64,000 nucleotides of DNA from Sphingomonas gellani (lineage in GTDB: Bacteria > Pseudomonadota > Alphaproteobacteria > Sphingomonadales > Sphingomonadaceae): the NCBI RefSeq assembly GCF_900110035.1, contig NZ_FOCF01000005.1, forward strand, positions 62,001-126,000. The letters are read 5' to 3'. The position numbers and the translations under genes were made by a program. The notes below the pieces were generated by a model. It did no database searches and was not told the DNA's origin. It saw only the letters and a list, made by a program, of their open reading frames with translations. Of the stretch, positions 47,789-59,225 are shown piece after piece; the stretch's first letter is position 1, and the number at the start of each line of letters is the position of its first letter.

Positions 47789-47794
47789 TATAAT
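47789..47794 (+). promoter_or_regulatory. consensus -10 hexamer immediately before dnaG
   Basis: TATAAT ends six bases before the dnaG GTG, so a transcript from it would start at or near the start codon. The -35 at the expected distance is poor (CTGCCG). There is no ribosome site before the GTG. Confidence 0.35.
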
Positions 47795-47800
47795 GCGCGG

Positions 47801-49680
47801 GTGAGTCTCTCCCCCGCCTTTCTCGACGAACTGCGTGCGCGCACGTCGCTGTCGGCGCTGATCGGCAAGACGACCAAGCTGCAAAAGGCCGGGCGCGAGT
47901 TTCGCGGTTGCTGTCCGTTTCACAACGAGAAGACGCCCTCGTTCTACGTCAACGACGACAAGGGCTTTTACCACTGTTTCGGCTGCTCCGCGCATGGTGA
48001 TGCCATCCGCTGGATGACCGATCAGCGCGGGCTGCCCTTCATCGACGCGGTCAAGGAACTCGCCCAGTCCGCTGGTCTGGAGATGCCGGCCACCGACCCA
48101 CGCGCTGCTAAAAAGGCGGAGCGGCAAAAGGGGCTGCATGAGGCGATGGAAGACGCCGCCGCCTTTTTCACCGAGCAGCTTCATGGGATCGCCGGGGCGG
48201 ATGCACGGGCGGTGCTGGAAAAGCGGGGCATCTCTGCGGAAACGGCGCGAACATTCGGCTTCGGTTTTGCGCCCGACGCGCGCAACAGGCTGCGCACGGC
48301 GCTGAAGAGCTATGGCGACGCGATGCTGGTGGAGGCGGGCCTGCTGATCCAGGTCGAGGGCAAGGAGCCTTACGATCGGTTTCGCGGCCGGCTGATGATA
48401 CCGATCCGCGATCCACGCGGGCGGGTGATCGCCTTTGGCGGCCGCATCATCGGGGACGGCGAGCCCAAATACCTGAATTCCCCCGACACGCCGTTGTTCG
48501 ACAAGGGGCGCACCCTCTACAATCTGGATCGCGCGGCGCCGGCGTCACGGAAGTCGGCCCGCGCGATCGTAGTCGAAGGGTATATGGACGTCGTCGCCCT
48601 GGCCCAAGCGGGGATCGGCGAGGCTGTCGCGCCGCTTGGCACGGCGCTGACCGAGGCCCAGCTGGAGCGGCTGTGGCGCATGGTGGACGTTCCGATCGTC
48701 TGCCTGGACGGCGATGCGGCGGGGCAAAAGGCGGCGATGCGTGCCGCCCACCGGGCGCTGCCGATGCTGGCGCCGGGCAAGAGCCTGGCGTTCGTCACGC
48801 TGCCCGATGGTCAGGATCCCGACGATCTGGTGCGGTCGAAGGGTGCGGCGCCGATGGAAAAGCTGCTCGCAGAAACACAACCCTTGGTCGACCGGCTGTG
48901 GCAGGCGGAATTGGCCGCCGAGCCGCTCGACACGCCGGAGCAGCGTGCCGGGTTGAAGCAAAGGCTGGCTGATCTGATTCGGCCGATCACCGATGCTTCC
49001 GTCAAATACGAGTATCAGGCCGAATTCCGCCGCCGCTTCGATGCGCATTTCTCGCCGCAGCGTCGCCCCTTCGTCCCCTTCGAGAAACGGACCGGCGGCA
49101 AGCGACCGGCCGGGCGGTCCGGCTGGCAGCCGGCGCTGCCGGTGACCGAAGACGCGAAGAAGGTCCACGCCGCGGGGATCGACCGCGTCTTGGCCAAGGC
49201 GGTTCTTGCCGGCTTGATCCGCCATCCTGCGGAAATCGCGCGGCACATGGAGGTGCTCGGATCGCTGCGACTGGCGGACGGCGCGCTGGGCCGGCTGTTC
49301 GAGGCGGTGGTCGATCTTGCGGTGGAAGAACAGGCGCTTGATAGCACGCGGCTGGTTACCATATTGGCACGATCCGGCCTCGGCGACGTGGCCGGCGAGC
49401 TGCTGAGGGCGGACACCATGCCCTATTCGTTTACGCAAAAGTCGGCCGATCCCGTCAGGGCGCAGGCCGATTTGGACGAGGCGATCGCGATCCTGGTCGC
49501 GAGGCCCGAAGTGGACATGATGCTGGCGGATGCGACATCGGCCATGCAGTCACGCTTCACCGACGACGCGTTCGAACGGCAGGTCGCATTGGTGAGGGAA
49601 AAACAGGCGTTGGAGCTTCGGCTTGCAAATCTGGTGCAGGCGAACGAAGACGCCCGCGCGTTGGGACCTGAGGAAAATTG

Positions 49681-49681
<1 letters not shown>
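47801..49681 (+). CDS. dnaG: DNA primase
   Basis: A 626-residue primase. The CHC2 zinc ribbon uses Cys38, His41, Cys59 and Cys62. The RNA-polymerase core has [13 protein letters not shown] and the TOPRIM domain starts at [17 protein letters not shown], with the metal-binding [12 protein letters not shown]. The C-terminal DnaB-interacting region ends the protein. The start is GTG without a Shine-Dalgarno sequence but with TATAAT just upstream. It overlaps rpoD by one base (TGATG), giving the classical macromolecular-synthesis pair. Confidence 0.96.
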
Positions 49682-51711
<2,030 letters not shown>

Positions 51712-51736
51712 GCTGGCGGGCACTTCGGTTCGTTCG

Positions 51737-51770
51737 ACGGCCGGCGAAGCGGATGCGCTTCGCCGGCCGT
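51737..51770 (+). terminator. strong hairpin terminator after rpoD
   Basis: A perfect 15-bp stem (51737-51751 with 51756-51770) with a GATG loop, followed by TTCGTT. It starts 26 bases after the rpoD stop. Confidence 0.8.
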
Positions 51771-51921
51771 TTCGTTGGTGCCGTCCGGTGCAGGGCCAAA
51801 TGAGCCGATTTGTGGTTCCTAACCCCATGATAACCATGTCTTTACGTGCTTCGGTATACAAGATCGACAGACAAGGAGCGGTGGCGCCGAAAGGGGCGCG
51901 GGAGCCCGGTCGGAAGGAAGC

Positions 51922-52590
51922 ATGGACAATCGAGCCACAACCCCCGCACTGAGGATGCAGGATGGCGCCTGGAGCGTCGTCTTGCGCCTGGTGAACGCGG
52001 ACGGATCGGGGTCCCATGCCTGGTTCCGCCAGCTTAACAGCGTCAACGCACGGCCCCGCGATCTGGCGGACGCCGTGCATTTCCTTTGCACGCTGTACAG
52101 CCACCATCCCAGCCTGATCGATGAAGCGCACTCTCATGGCGCCGCGCCGACGGCTGACGCTTGGATGGCCGAGGCGGTGGAGCGGTTCGCGGAGGAGCGG
52201 CGGCATCTCGCCCATCTGACCGCCTGCGCCGGGCCTCTGCCGTCGACGCCGGGTCATGCCGCGGCGCATGCGGCAATCACCGGTCAGCGCCACGCCCTGT
52301 CGGTGCTGGCCCGATCGGAACGCAGTTGCTGCGCGGTCGGCACGGTGGCGGCGCTGGTGATGGACTGGACCCGCATACGCGAAATGCTGGACATCGCCGC
52401 CGACCGGTTCGGCGCCCCGGTGGAGGTCACCGCCCAGCCGTCAATGGCGGTGGTCGGCCGCGCAATGGATGCGTTCGTCACCGGGCCCGCCGCCGAACGC
52501 GCCGTCAGCTTCGGCGCCCAGCAACTGCTCGCCCAGCATCGCGGCTTGTGGTCGCTGCTGGAAGCACGAGCCTCGGCGCGCGGCGCCTGA
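51922..52590 (+). CDS. sphingomonad conserved protein, DUF6975-like
   Basis: A 222-residue soluble, mainly helical protein. It resembles the DUF6975 family of sphingomonads; the assignment is tentative. Conserved-looking parts are WFRQLNSVNARPRDLADAVHF, RHALSVLARSERSCCAVGTV with a Cys pair, and SFGAQQLLAQHRGLW. No signal peptide or membrane segment is present. GGAAGGAAGC before the ATG is a good ribosome site. It is a single gene after the rpoD terminator. The function is unknown. Confidence 0.7.
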   Translation: MDNRATTPALRMQDGAWSVVLRLVNADGSGSHAWFRQLNSVNARPRDLADAVHFLCTLYSHHPSLIDEAHSHGAAPTADAWMAEAVERFAEERRHLAHLTACAGPLPSTPGHAAAHAAITGQRHALSVLARSERSCCAVGTVAALVMDWTRIREMLDIAADRFGAPVEVTAQPSMAVVGRAMDAFVTGPAAERAVSFGAQQLLAQHRGLWSLLEARASARGA

Positions 52591-52703
52591 ACCGAAGTCG
52601 CCCACCTGCCCCGCGGACGCGACCAATCGCGTCGGCTCGTTCACCTCACCACAACCCTCCTCCGCTATCGTCCTGTTCCAGCGCCTTACCGGCGGGAGTT
52701 GCT

Positions 52704-53237
52704 ATGCGAATCTTTCTGGCGATCACCGCCGCCTCCGCCGTGTGTTCTGGCGGAACGGCCACGGCGTCCCTGCTCGACTATGTCGGGCAATGCGTCCCGT
52801 TCGCGCGGGCCGCGTCGGGGGTGGCGATCTATGGCGATGCATGGACATGGTGGGATCAGGCCGATGGCCGCTACGACCGGGGACACACGCCGAGGGTCGG
52901 CGCGGTGGTGGTGTTCCCGCGCTCCGCTCGCCTGCCGCTCGGCCATGTTGCGGTGGTCAGCCGCGTCGTGGAGAAACGCGTGGTGATGCTGACTCACGCG
53001 AATTGGTCACGCCAGAACGGCGAGCGCGGACATGCCGAACAGGACGTGACGCTGTTCGACGTCTCGCCACGCAACGACTGGAGCTCGGTCAAGGTCTGGT
53101 ACCGCGACTCGGACGGGTTGGGCGGCAGCGTCTATCCCGTGAACGGATTCATCTATGGCCAGGGCAAGGCGGCACGCGAGTTGACCGGGCGCCATCCGGA
53201 TGATGTCGGGGCGCTGATCGACGCCTACGCGCCCTGA
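52704..53237 (+). CDS. secreted CHAP-domain protein
   Basis: A 177-residue exported protein. A signal peptide covers residues 1-21 and the mature protein is essentially one CHAP (NlpC/P60-like) domain. The catalytic Cys30 is in GQCVPFARAASG, His81 in PLGHVAVVSR and the polar third residue Asn100 in THANWS. It probably hydrolyses amide bonds of peptidoglycan in the periplasm. GGGAGTTGCT precedes the ATG. This single-domain form near residue 180 is common in sphingomonads. The GT-C transferase gene follows after 22 bases. Confidence 0.88.
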   Translation: MRIFLAITAASAVCSGGTATASLLDYVGQCVPFARAASGVAIYGDAWTWWDQADGRYDRGHTPRVGAVVVFPRSARLPLGHVAVVSRVVEKRVVMLTHANWSRQNGERGHAEQDVTLFDVSPRNDWSSVKVWYRDSDGLGGSVYPVNGFIYGQGKAARELTGRHPDDVGALIDAYAP

Positions 53238-53259
53238 CATCGTGACAGCGGGGGTGACC

Positions 53260-54657
53260 ATGTCGGGTCGCGTACACCCGCGTTCGGGCTGGATCGCGGT
53301 CGCTGCCATCACCCTGTTCGGTCTGGCGCTCCGACTCATCTGCGCGCGGGGCGGCCTGTGGCTGGATGAGGCCTGGTCCGTGTTGATGGTGCATGAGGTC
53401 GGCACCCCGGCCGGCGTGTTCCTGTCGATCAACCACGACAACAACCACTTTCTTAACAGCCTGTGGTTGCAATGGGTCGGCATGGGCGCGTCGCCGCTGA
53501 TCCAGCGCGCGCTGTCCATCGCGACCGGCACGGCGGCCATCCCGGTCGCGGCGAACCTAGCCGTGCGACAGGGACGCTGGCCCCCGCTCGTCACGGCCCT
53601 GCTCTTCGCGACCGCCCCGATCCTGGTCACGCTGGGGTCGGAGGCCCGTGGCTACGCGCCGATGACGCTGTGCTTCCTGCTTGCCCTCCGGCTGGCGGAC
53701 AGGGCGCTGGCCGAAGGGGTCGCCGGGGAGCGGTCGCTGGGCATGGCAATATGCTTCGTCGTCGGCGTACTGGCACAGCTGACGATGGTGTTCGGGGTGG
53801 TCGCGCTGATCGGCTGGGCCGCGTACACCTTGTGGCGGGACCATGGTGCAGCTGTGGCGGCGCGCCGGGTCGCGGGGCTGTTCGGCCCGGCATTGCTCGC
53901 GCTGGGCGGTACGCTGAGCGTGCTGTGGATCGTTGCGGAGCGTAGCCCAACCGGCTTTCACTTCGGCTCGTATGAGGCGTTCACGACCATGGCGTGGCTT
54001 CGCGCCTTGGTGGAGGTGCTGGGGTTCTCGGTCGGTGTGCCGCTTCTCAGCCCGCTGCTCATCGCCGCGGCACTGGCGCTGCTTGTGGTCGCACCGCGGC
54101 TCGGTGCCTCGCGCATGCCCTTGTACCTGCTGGCGATGGTCGGCTTTCCGCTCTCGATCGCTGTTCTACGATCGATCAATCCGGGGCACGCGCGCTATTA
54201 TCTGCTCGTCGCACTCGCGCTGCTGCTCCTGCTGGGGGAGGTCGTCGGACGGGCGCTTTCTACGACTGGCTGGCCGAGGCGCGTGGCTAGCGGGACGCTG
54301 GGCGCGCTGCTGGTCGCCGCGCTGTGGCAGGACGCGGTGCTGGCGGTGAACCTCCGGGCCGATCCCATGGTCGCGATCGCGTCGTTGCGGGCGCGGGCAC
54401 CGAGTGGGGCAACCGTGCTGTTCGATCGCGAGACTGGTGAAGGTGTGCTGCGGGTCGCTGCCTCGCAAAGCCGCTATGCGTTGATCGCCGCACGCGGTCC
54501 CTGTCCCCCCAGCCGCTTCGTGTTCCTTGACCGGTTCGGCGGAGAAACCATGCCGCTGCGCCTCGCCCGATGCGGCGCGCGGTACCGATCCATTGGCCGC
54601 CGGTACGTGCGCGGCATGTCGGGCACGCATTGGGCCCTGTACGAGCGTCAACCCTGA
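53260..54657 (+). CDS. GT-C-fold membrane glycosyltransferase-like protein
   Basis: A 465-residue inner-membrane protein with about ten hydrophobic helices. The first periplasmic loop has GGLWLDEAWS, whose Asp-Glu pair is the catalytic motif of GT-C enzymes using polyprenyl-phosphate sugars (PMT/ArnT-like). NHDNNHFLNSLWLQW and RSINPGHARYYL are further conserved elements. The C-terminal 100 residues are periplasmic. It probably transfers a sugar from a lipid carrier; the acceptor is unknown. An ATG with GGGGG seven bases upstream was chosen over GTG six codons earlier. It may be co-transcribed with the CHAP gene. Confidence 0.78.
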   Translation: MSGRVHPRSGWIAVAAITLFGLALRLICARGGLWLDEAWSVLMVHEVGTPAGVFLSINHDNNHFLNSLWLQWVGMGASPLIQRALSIATGTAAIPVAANLAVRQGRWPPLVTALLFATAPILVTLGSEARGYAPMTLCFLLALRLADRALAEGVAGERSLGMAICFVVGVLAQLTMVFGVVALIGWAAYTLWRDHGAAVAARRVAGLFGPALLALGGTLSVLWIVAERSPTGFHFGSYEAFTTMAWLRALVEVLGFSVGVPLLSPLLIAAALALLVVAPRLGASRMPLYLLAMVGFPLSIAVLRSINPGHARYYLLVALALLLLLGEVVGRALSTTGWPRRVASGTLGALLVAALWQDAVLAVNLRADPMVAIASLRARAPSGATVLFDRETGEGVLRVAASQSRYALIAARGPCPPSRFVFLDRFGGETMPLRLARCGARYRSIGRRYVRGMSGTHWALYERQP

Positions 54658-54674
54658 CGATCTGCCGCCCGTCC

Positions 54675-54700
54675 GGAACCGCGCAGGTATCGGCATCGTT
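54675..54700 (+). promoter_or_regulatory. consensus EcfG promoter for the LEA-like protein
   Basis: GGAAC, 17 bases, CGTT: an exact match to the general-stress consensus, 38 bases before the start codon. Confidence 0.65.
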
Positions 54701-54738
54701 TGCGTTCGCATCGCAAGCGTAACAAGGGTTACCCAAAC

Positions 54739-55206
54739 ATGTCACATATTCCGGCCTCCGCCATGCCGCACGCCCAGTCGCACGACGACCTGCCCAACAA
54801 CGACCCGGCAAAGAGCAACACGCCGACGACATCCGGAGAGGCTGGCAAGGCCAACGACACGACCGAAGGGTCAGCGGATCGGGTCGACGCGCTTGCCGAC
54901 CAGGCACGCCACGCAGCGCATGCCGCGGGCGAAGCCATTGGGTCGTTTGCAGGAACCGCCGGCGATGCGGTGAAGTCCGCCGCAGACACCGCTTCGCAAA
55001 AGGCCAGCAGCGCCGCCACTGCCACCGGTGAGGCAGCAAAGACGGCGGCCGGAAAGGTCAACGCGCTGCCCACTTATGCCAAGGTGCTGGGCGCGGCCGC
55101 TCTGGTCGGCGGCATCGCGGCCGCAGCCGTTCTGCCGTTCCTGAACGAGCCGGAAGACACCGGCCGCGCCAAGCGCAAGAAGGCTAAGGGCCAGAAGAAG
55201 GCCTGA
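54739..55206 (+). CDS. LEA-like alanine-rich stress protein
   Basis: A 155-residue protein. A disordered Asn/Asp/Thr-rich N-terminus leads into an Ala/Lys/Asp-rich repetitive helix (DQARHAAHAAGEAIGSFAG, then DTASQKASSAATATGEAAK). A hydrophobic segment (YAKVLGAAALVGGIAAAAVLP) and a strongly basic tail follow. It resembles group 3 LEA or ElaB-like desiccation/osmotic stress proteins, here probably membrane-tethered. An exact EcfG-type promoter lies upstream and a hairpin terminator downstream, so it is a stand-alone stress gene. Confidence 0.7.
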   Translation: MSHIPASAMPHAQSHDDLPNNDPAKSNTPTTSGEAGKANDTTEGSADRVDALADQARHAAHAAGEAIGSFAGTAGDAVKSAADTASQKASSAATATGEAAKTAAGKVNALPTYAKVLGAAALVGGIAAAAVLPFLNEPEDTGRAKRKKAKGQKKA

Positions 55207-55219
55207 GCGCCTTTCAACG

Positions 55220-56308
55220 TCATGCCGGGCGGTGGATAACTCCGCCCGGCATCGCCATCGGAACACCGGTGGTGCCGGGAAAGCTGATCGGCAGCCCTTT
55301 CAGCGTCCGTACCGCCATATAGGCGAACCCTTCCGCCTCCAGCGCGTCGCCGTTCCAGCCGAGTGCGTCGGCGGCCTCCAAGGGAATACCGGTGCTCTCC
55401 CGGATCATCCGCATCAACGTCGGGTTGTGACGGCCACCGCCAGCGACGATCAGGCGCCGCGGCTGTGTTTCCAGCACACCCAACGCCTCCGCCACCGTGG
55501 CGGCGGTGAAGGCGGTCAGCGTCGCTGCGCCATCGGCGGCCGACAATCCCCGCGCCGGTTGTATCGTGAAGTCGCTGCGATCGAGGGACTTGGGCGGGGG
55601 TGCGTCGAAGAAGGGATGGTCCAGCATCGCGGTCAACACCGCATGATCCACCCGCCCGCTCGCCGCCAGCGCACCATCCGCATCGAAACGCGCGCCGCTT
55701 TCCGCCTCGACCCAGGTATCGATCAGCCCGTTCGCCGGCCCGGTATCGAACGCGACCAGCCCCCCATCGCCACCCACAACCGTTATGTTCCCGACGCCGC
55801 CCAGATTGAGCACCGCGACAGGCTTCTCGAAATCGGCGCACAGAGCCGCGTGATAGACAGGCAACAACGGCGCACCCTGCCCGCCCTCGGCGACATCGGC
55901 GCTGCGGAAGTCGGACACGGTGACGATCCCGGTCGCGGCAGCCAGCACCGCGCCGTCACCGATCTGCCATGTCCAGCCGCGATCCGGGCGGTGGGCGACG
56001 GTCTGGCCGTGATAGCCGATCACCCCCACTTCGTCCGCCGACACACCCGCATCGCGCAGCAGCTTGTGCACCACCAAGGCGTGCGTCCGGTCGATCAGTT
56101 CGCCGGCGCGGACCAGCGGCGGGCTGGCGCGCGGACGCTCGAACGTCAGCGCCATCGCGGTCGCCTCCGCCAGTTCCCGCCGGGCCACGTCCGAATACGC
56201 CTCTCCACGAAAGGCGACGGGGCGGACCAGCGCCTCCCCATCGGTTTCGATCAACGCCGCGTCGATCCCGTCGAGCGAGGTTCCGGACATGAGGCCGATG
56301 GCTAGCAT
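55220..56308 (-). CDS. anmK: anhydro-N-acetylmuramic acid kinase
   Basis: A 362-residue sugar kinase of the hexokinase/actin-like superfamily. [17 protein letters not shown] is the diagnostic nucleotide-binding opening. [11 protein letters not shown] carries substrate contacts, and [10 protein letters not shown] and [11 protein letters not shown] complete the active site. It phosphorylates and opens 1,6-anhydro-MurNAc released during cell-wall turnover, giving MurNAc-6-P. An AmpG-like importer elsewhere in the window would supply its substrate. It is divergent from rimO. Confidence 0.95.
   Translation of the reverse strand: MLAIGLMSGTSLDGIDAALIETDGEALVRPVAFRGEAYSDVARRELAEATAMALTFERPRASPPLVRAGELIDRTHALVVHKLLRDAGVSADEVGVIGYHGQTVAHRPDRGWTWQIGDGAVLAAATGIVTVSDFRSADVAEGGQGAPLLPVYHAALCADFEKPVAVLNLGGVGNITVVGGDGGLVAFDTGPANGLIDTWVEAESGARFDADGALAASGRVDHAVLTAMLDHPFFDAPPPKSLDRSDFTIQPARGLSAADGAATLTAFTAATVAEALGVLETQPRRLIVAGGGRHNPTLMRMIRESTGIPLEAADALGWNGDALEAEGFAYMAVRTLKGLPISFPGTTGVPMAMPGGVIHRPA
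55222..55252. terminator. hairpin terminator overlapping the 3' coding end of anmK
   Basis: An 11-bp perfect stem ATGCCGGGCGG/CCGCCCGGCAT with a 9-base loop. It begins 15 bases after the LEA-like gene stop and encodes the last ten anmK codons on the other strand. Confidence 0.6.
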
Positions 56309-56400
56309 GGCCGCTCTCCTCCCCCCTTCGTCCAGCAAACGCAAGGTCTTGCGCCGACGCTGGAAAAAGCTGCGCAAATCGCCTATGTGCGCCGCCTCCC

Positions 56401-57753
56401 ATGGCAACCCGTCTCCCCTCCCCGCCGCGCGTCGGCATGGTCTCGCTCGGCTGTCCCAAGAACCTGGTCGATAGCGAGCGCATTCTGGGACAGCTTCGGT
56501 CGGAGGGGTACCAGATGTCCCCCGACTATGCCGGGGCCGATGTGGTGCTCGTCAACACCTGCGGCTTCCTCGACAGCGCCAAGGAGGAAAGCCTGGAGGC
56601 GATCGGAGAGGCAATCGCGGAGAACGGCCGCGTCATCGTGACGGGATGCATGGGCAAGGAAGCGGAGGCGATCCGCGCCCGCTTTCCCCAGGTCCTCGCG
56701 ATCACCGGCGCGCACCAGTACGAACAGGTCGTCGATGCGGTCCACCACGCCGCGCCTGCCACGCGGTCGCCCTATCTGGATCTGGTGCCCGGAGGGTCGG
56801 TCGAGGATACCGACCTGAAGCTGACGCCGCGTCATTACAGCTATCTGAAGATTTCGGAGGGCTGCAATCACCGCTGCTCCTTCTGCATCATCCCCTCCCT
56901 GCGCGGCGACCTGGTCAGCCGGCGGCCCGACGCGATCCTGCGCGAGGCGGAGAAGCTGGTCGCGGCGGGCACGCGCGAGTTGCTGGTCATCAGCCAGGAC
57001 ACGTCGGCCTATGGCATCGACATCCGCAACGAACCGCGGATGTGGAAGGGGGCGGAGGTGCGCCCGCACATGACCGATCTGGCGCGGGAGCTGGGCCGGA
57101 TCGCGCCCTGGGTCCGGCTGCACTATGTCTATCCCTATCCGCATGTCGACAGCGTGATCCCGTTGATGGCGGAGGGGTTGGTGCTGCCGTATCTCGACAT
57201 TCCGTTCCAGCATGCCGCCCCGTCGGTGCTGCGACGGATGAAGCGCCCGGCTAACGATGCCAAGGTGCTGGACCGCATCCGTGGCTGGCGCTCCGTGTGT
57301 CCCGATATCGCGATCCGTTCCACCTTCGTGGTCGGCTTTCCCGGTGAGACCGAGGAGGATTTCCAGTACCTGCTCGACTGGCTGGACGAGGCGCAGCTCG
57401 ACCGGGTCGGCGCGTTCCGTTTCGAGCCCGTGGAGGGGGCGAGCGCGAACCTGCTTCCCGATCCGGTGCCGGAGGCGCTGAAGGAAGAGCGTTACGCCCG
57501 GATCATGGAAAAGACGGCAGCCATCTCCGCGGCGAAGCTGGAGGCAAAGGTCGGGCGGACGCTGTCGGTCATCATCGATGCGGTGGACGACGAGGGCGGC
57601 GCAACCGGCCGGTCGCAGGCGGATGCGCCCGAAATCGACGGGGAGGTGTTCCTGCGCGACTCCGCTCACCTGCACCCCGGTGATATCGTGCCGGTCCTGG
57701 TCGAGGATGCGGACGAACATGATTTGTTCGGGGTGCCGGTCGGGGCGAACTGA
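56401..57753 (+). CDS. rimO: ribosomal protein S12 methylthiotransferase
   Basis: A 450-residue radical-SAM enzyme that thiomethylates an aspartate of ribosomal protein S12. The N-terminal UPF0004 domain binds one 4Fe-4S cluster through Cys18, Cys54 and Cys83. The radical-SAM cluster uses Cys155, Cys159 and Cys162 (GCNHRCSFC). A C-terminal TRAM domain ends the protein ([12 protein letters not shown]). The opening [13 protein letters not shown] distinguishes RimO from MiaB. Confidence 0.96.
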   Translation: MATRLPSPPRVGMVSLGCPKNLVDSERILGQLRSEGYQMSPDYAGADVVLVNTCGFLDSAKEESLEAIGEAIAENGRVIVTGCMGKEAEAIRARFPQVLAITGAHQYEQVVDAVHHAAPATRSPYLDLVPGGSVEDTDLKLTPRHYSYLKISEGCNHRCSFCIIPSLRGDLVSRRPDAILREAEKLVAAGTRELLVISQDTSAYGIDIRNEPRMWKGAEVRPHMTDLARELGRIAPWVRLHYVYPYPHVDSVIPLMAEGLVLPYLDIPFQHAAPSVLRRMKRPANDAKVLDRIRGWRSVCPDIAIRSTFVVGFPGETEEDFQYLLDWLDEAQLDRVGAFRFEPVEGASANLLPDPVPEALKEERYARIMEKTAAISAAKLEAKVGRTLSVIIDAVDDEGGATGRSQADAPEIDGEVFLRDSAHLHPGDIVPVLVEDADEHDLFGVPVGAN

Positions 57754-57813
57754 CCGCGCGGTCCGGCCGCCAACCACATTGCGCCGGTCGGTCTTTTCTG
57801 GTTCGTTGGTACC

Positions 57814-59220
57814 ATGAAACTCCGCCTGATGCTGGGTGCCGCCGCGATGTGCGTGGCCGCGCCCCTTTCCGCCCAATCGCTGACTGCCGAACAGACCCGC
57901 GCGATCGACGATTCCGTGTCGAAGGCGCTGGCGGCCACCGGCACGCCCTCCGCATCGATCGCGGTGGTACGGGACGGCCGCATCGTGCTGGCCAAGGCCT
58001 ATGGCAAGGCGTCGGAGACGATCCCGCAGGCGCGTACCGACCTGCCCTATCAGATCGCGTCCATCTCCAAGCAATTCACCGCCGCCGCCGTGCTGCTGCT
58101 GCGCCGCGACGGGAAGCTGTCGCTGGAAGACACGGTGGCGAAGTACGTGCCGGGCATCACCGGCGGCGACACCATCACCATTCGCCAGTTGCTGAGCCAC
58201 ACGTCCGGCCTGCAGGATTACTGGCCGCAGGATTACAGCTTCGCCGCGATGGAGCGGCCGACCACCCCGCAACAGATCGTCGATCGCTGGGCCAAGAAGC
58301 CGCTCGATTTCGCGCCCGGCACCCAGTGGCAATATTCCAACACCGGCTATGTCGTCGCGGGTATGATCGTGGAAAAGGTGGCGGGAGAGCCGTTGCTCGC
58401 CTTCCTGCAGAAGCGCGTGTTCAAGCCGCTGGGCATGAAGGCGATGGATCAGGACCTGGCCGTCGGCCCGCGCTATCCACAGGGGTATCACCGCTATGCG
58501 CTGGGCCCGGTGCGGGTGGAGAAACCCGCCGCATCGGGCTGGCTGTACGCCGCCGGCGAGTTGGCGATGAGCCCGACGGACCTCGCCAAATGGGACATCG
58601 CACGCCTGAACCGCACCCTGCTGACCCCGGCTGAATGGGCCGAACAGGAAAGCGCGATCAAGCTGTCGGATGGCAAGGACACGGGATACGGCCTGGGCGT
58701 CGATGTCGGGCAACAGGACGGCCGCCGCATCGTCGAACATGGCGGCGAAGCCGTCGGCTTCCTGTCGGAGAACGTCGTCTATTCCGACAGCAAGACCGCC
58801 GTGGTGGTGCTGACCAACTCCGACTTCGGCAACGCCCAGACGGTGATCGCGCGCGACATCGCGAAGCTGGTGCTGCCACCGGTCGCGCCAGGTGCGGCGA
58901 CAGGCGACGAGAGCGCCCGGACAGCCGCCGCCCGTCGCGTGTTCGACATGCTGCGTGGCGGCACGCTGGACCGCGCGCTGCTGACGCAGGATGCCGCCTA
59001 TTATTTCACGCCGGAGGCACTGGCGGACTATCGCGCCAGCCTGTCGGCCCTCGGTGAGCCGACCGGGTTCGAGGCTGTTCGCGGACCAAGGCTGCGCGGC
59101 GGCTTCGTCAACCGCAACTACCGCGTGACCTATGGCGACCGCACGTTGAACATCATCACCTATGCCGAGCCTGGCGAGGCGGGCCGGTACGAGCAATTCC
59201 TGGTTCAACCGGCGAGCTGA
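57814..59220 (+). CDS. exported beta-lactamase-family serine hydrolase
   Basis: A 468-residue class C beta-lactamase-like / PBP-fold hydrolase. A signal peptide covers residues 1-21. The catalytic Ser83-x-x-Lys86 is in IASISKQFTA, the Tyr174-Ser-Asn in WQYSNTGYV, and an HGG motif in EHGGEAVGFLS. The last 100 residues form an additional small domain. Such proteins include D-aminopeptidases, esterases and peptidoglycan enzymes; beta-lactam resistance should not be assumed. It is followed after five bases by the M17 peptidase gene, so the two form an operon. Confidence 0.88.
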   Translation: MKLRLMLGAAAMCVAAPLSAQSLTAEQTRAIDDSVSKALAATGTPSASIAVVRDGRIVLAKAYGKASETIPQARTDLPYQIASISKQFTAAAVLLLRRDGKLSLEDTVAKYVPGITGGDTITIRQLLSHTSGLQDYWPQDYSFAAMERPTTPQQIVDRWAKKPLDFAPGTQWQYSNTGYVVAGMIVEKVAGEPLLAFLQKRVFKPLGMKAMDQDLAVGPRYPQGYHRYALGPVRVEKPAASGWLYAAGELAMSPTDLAKWDIARLNRTLLTPAEWAEQESAIKLSDGKDTGYGLGVDVGQQDGRRIVEHGGEAVGFLSENVVYSDSKTAVVVLTNSDFGNAQTVIARDIAKLVLPPVAPGAATGDESARTAAARRVFDMLRGGTLDRALLTQDAAYYFTPEALADYRASLSALGEPTGFEAVRGPRLRGGFVNRNYRVTYGDRTLNIITYAEPGEAGRYEQFLVQPAS

Positions 59221-59225
59221 GATCC

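Noticed and set aside
51800..51830. CtrA-type site (TAAC-N7-TAAC) before the DUF6975-like gene
   Set aside because: Each half-site has a mismatch to TTAA-N7-TTAA, so the match is too weak to call.
56383..59208. Minus-strand 941-codon ORF opposite rimO and the serine hydrolase
   Set aside because: It is a shadow frame of two well-supported genes.
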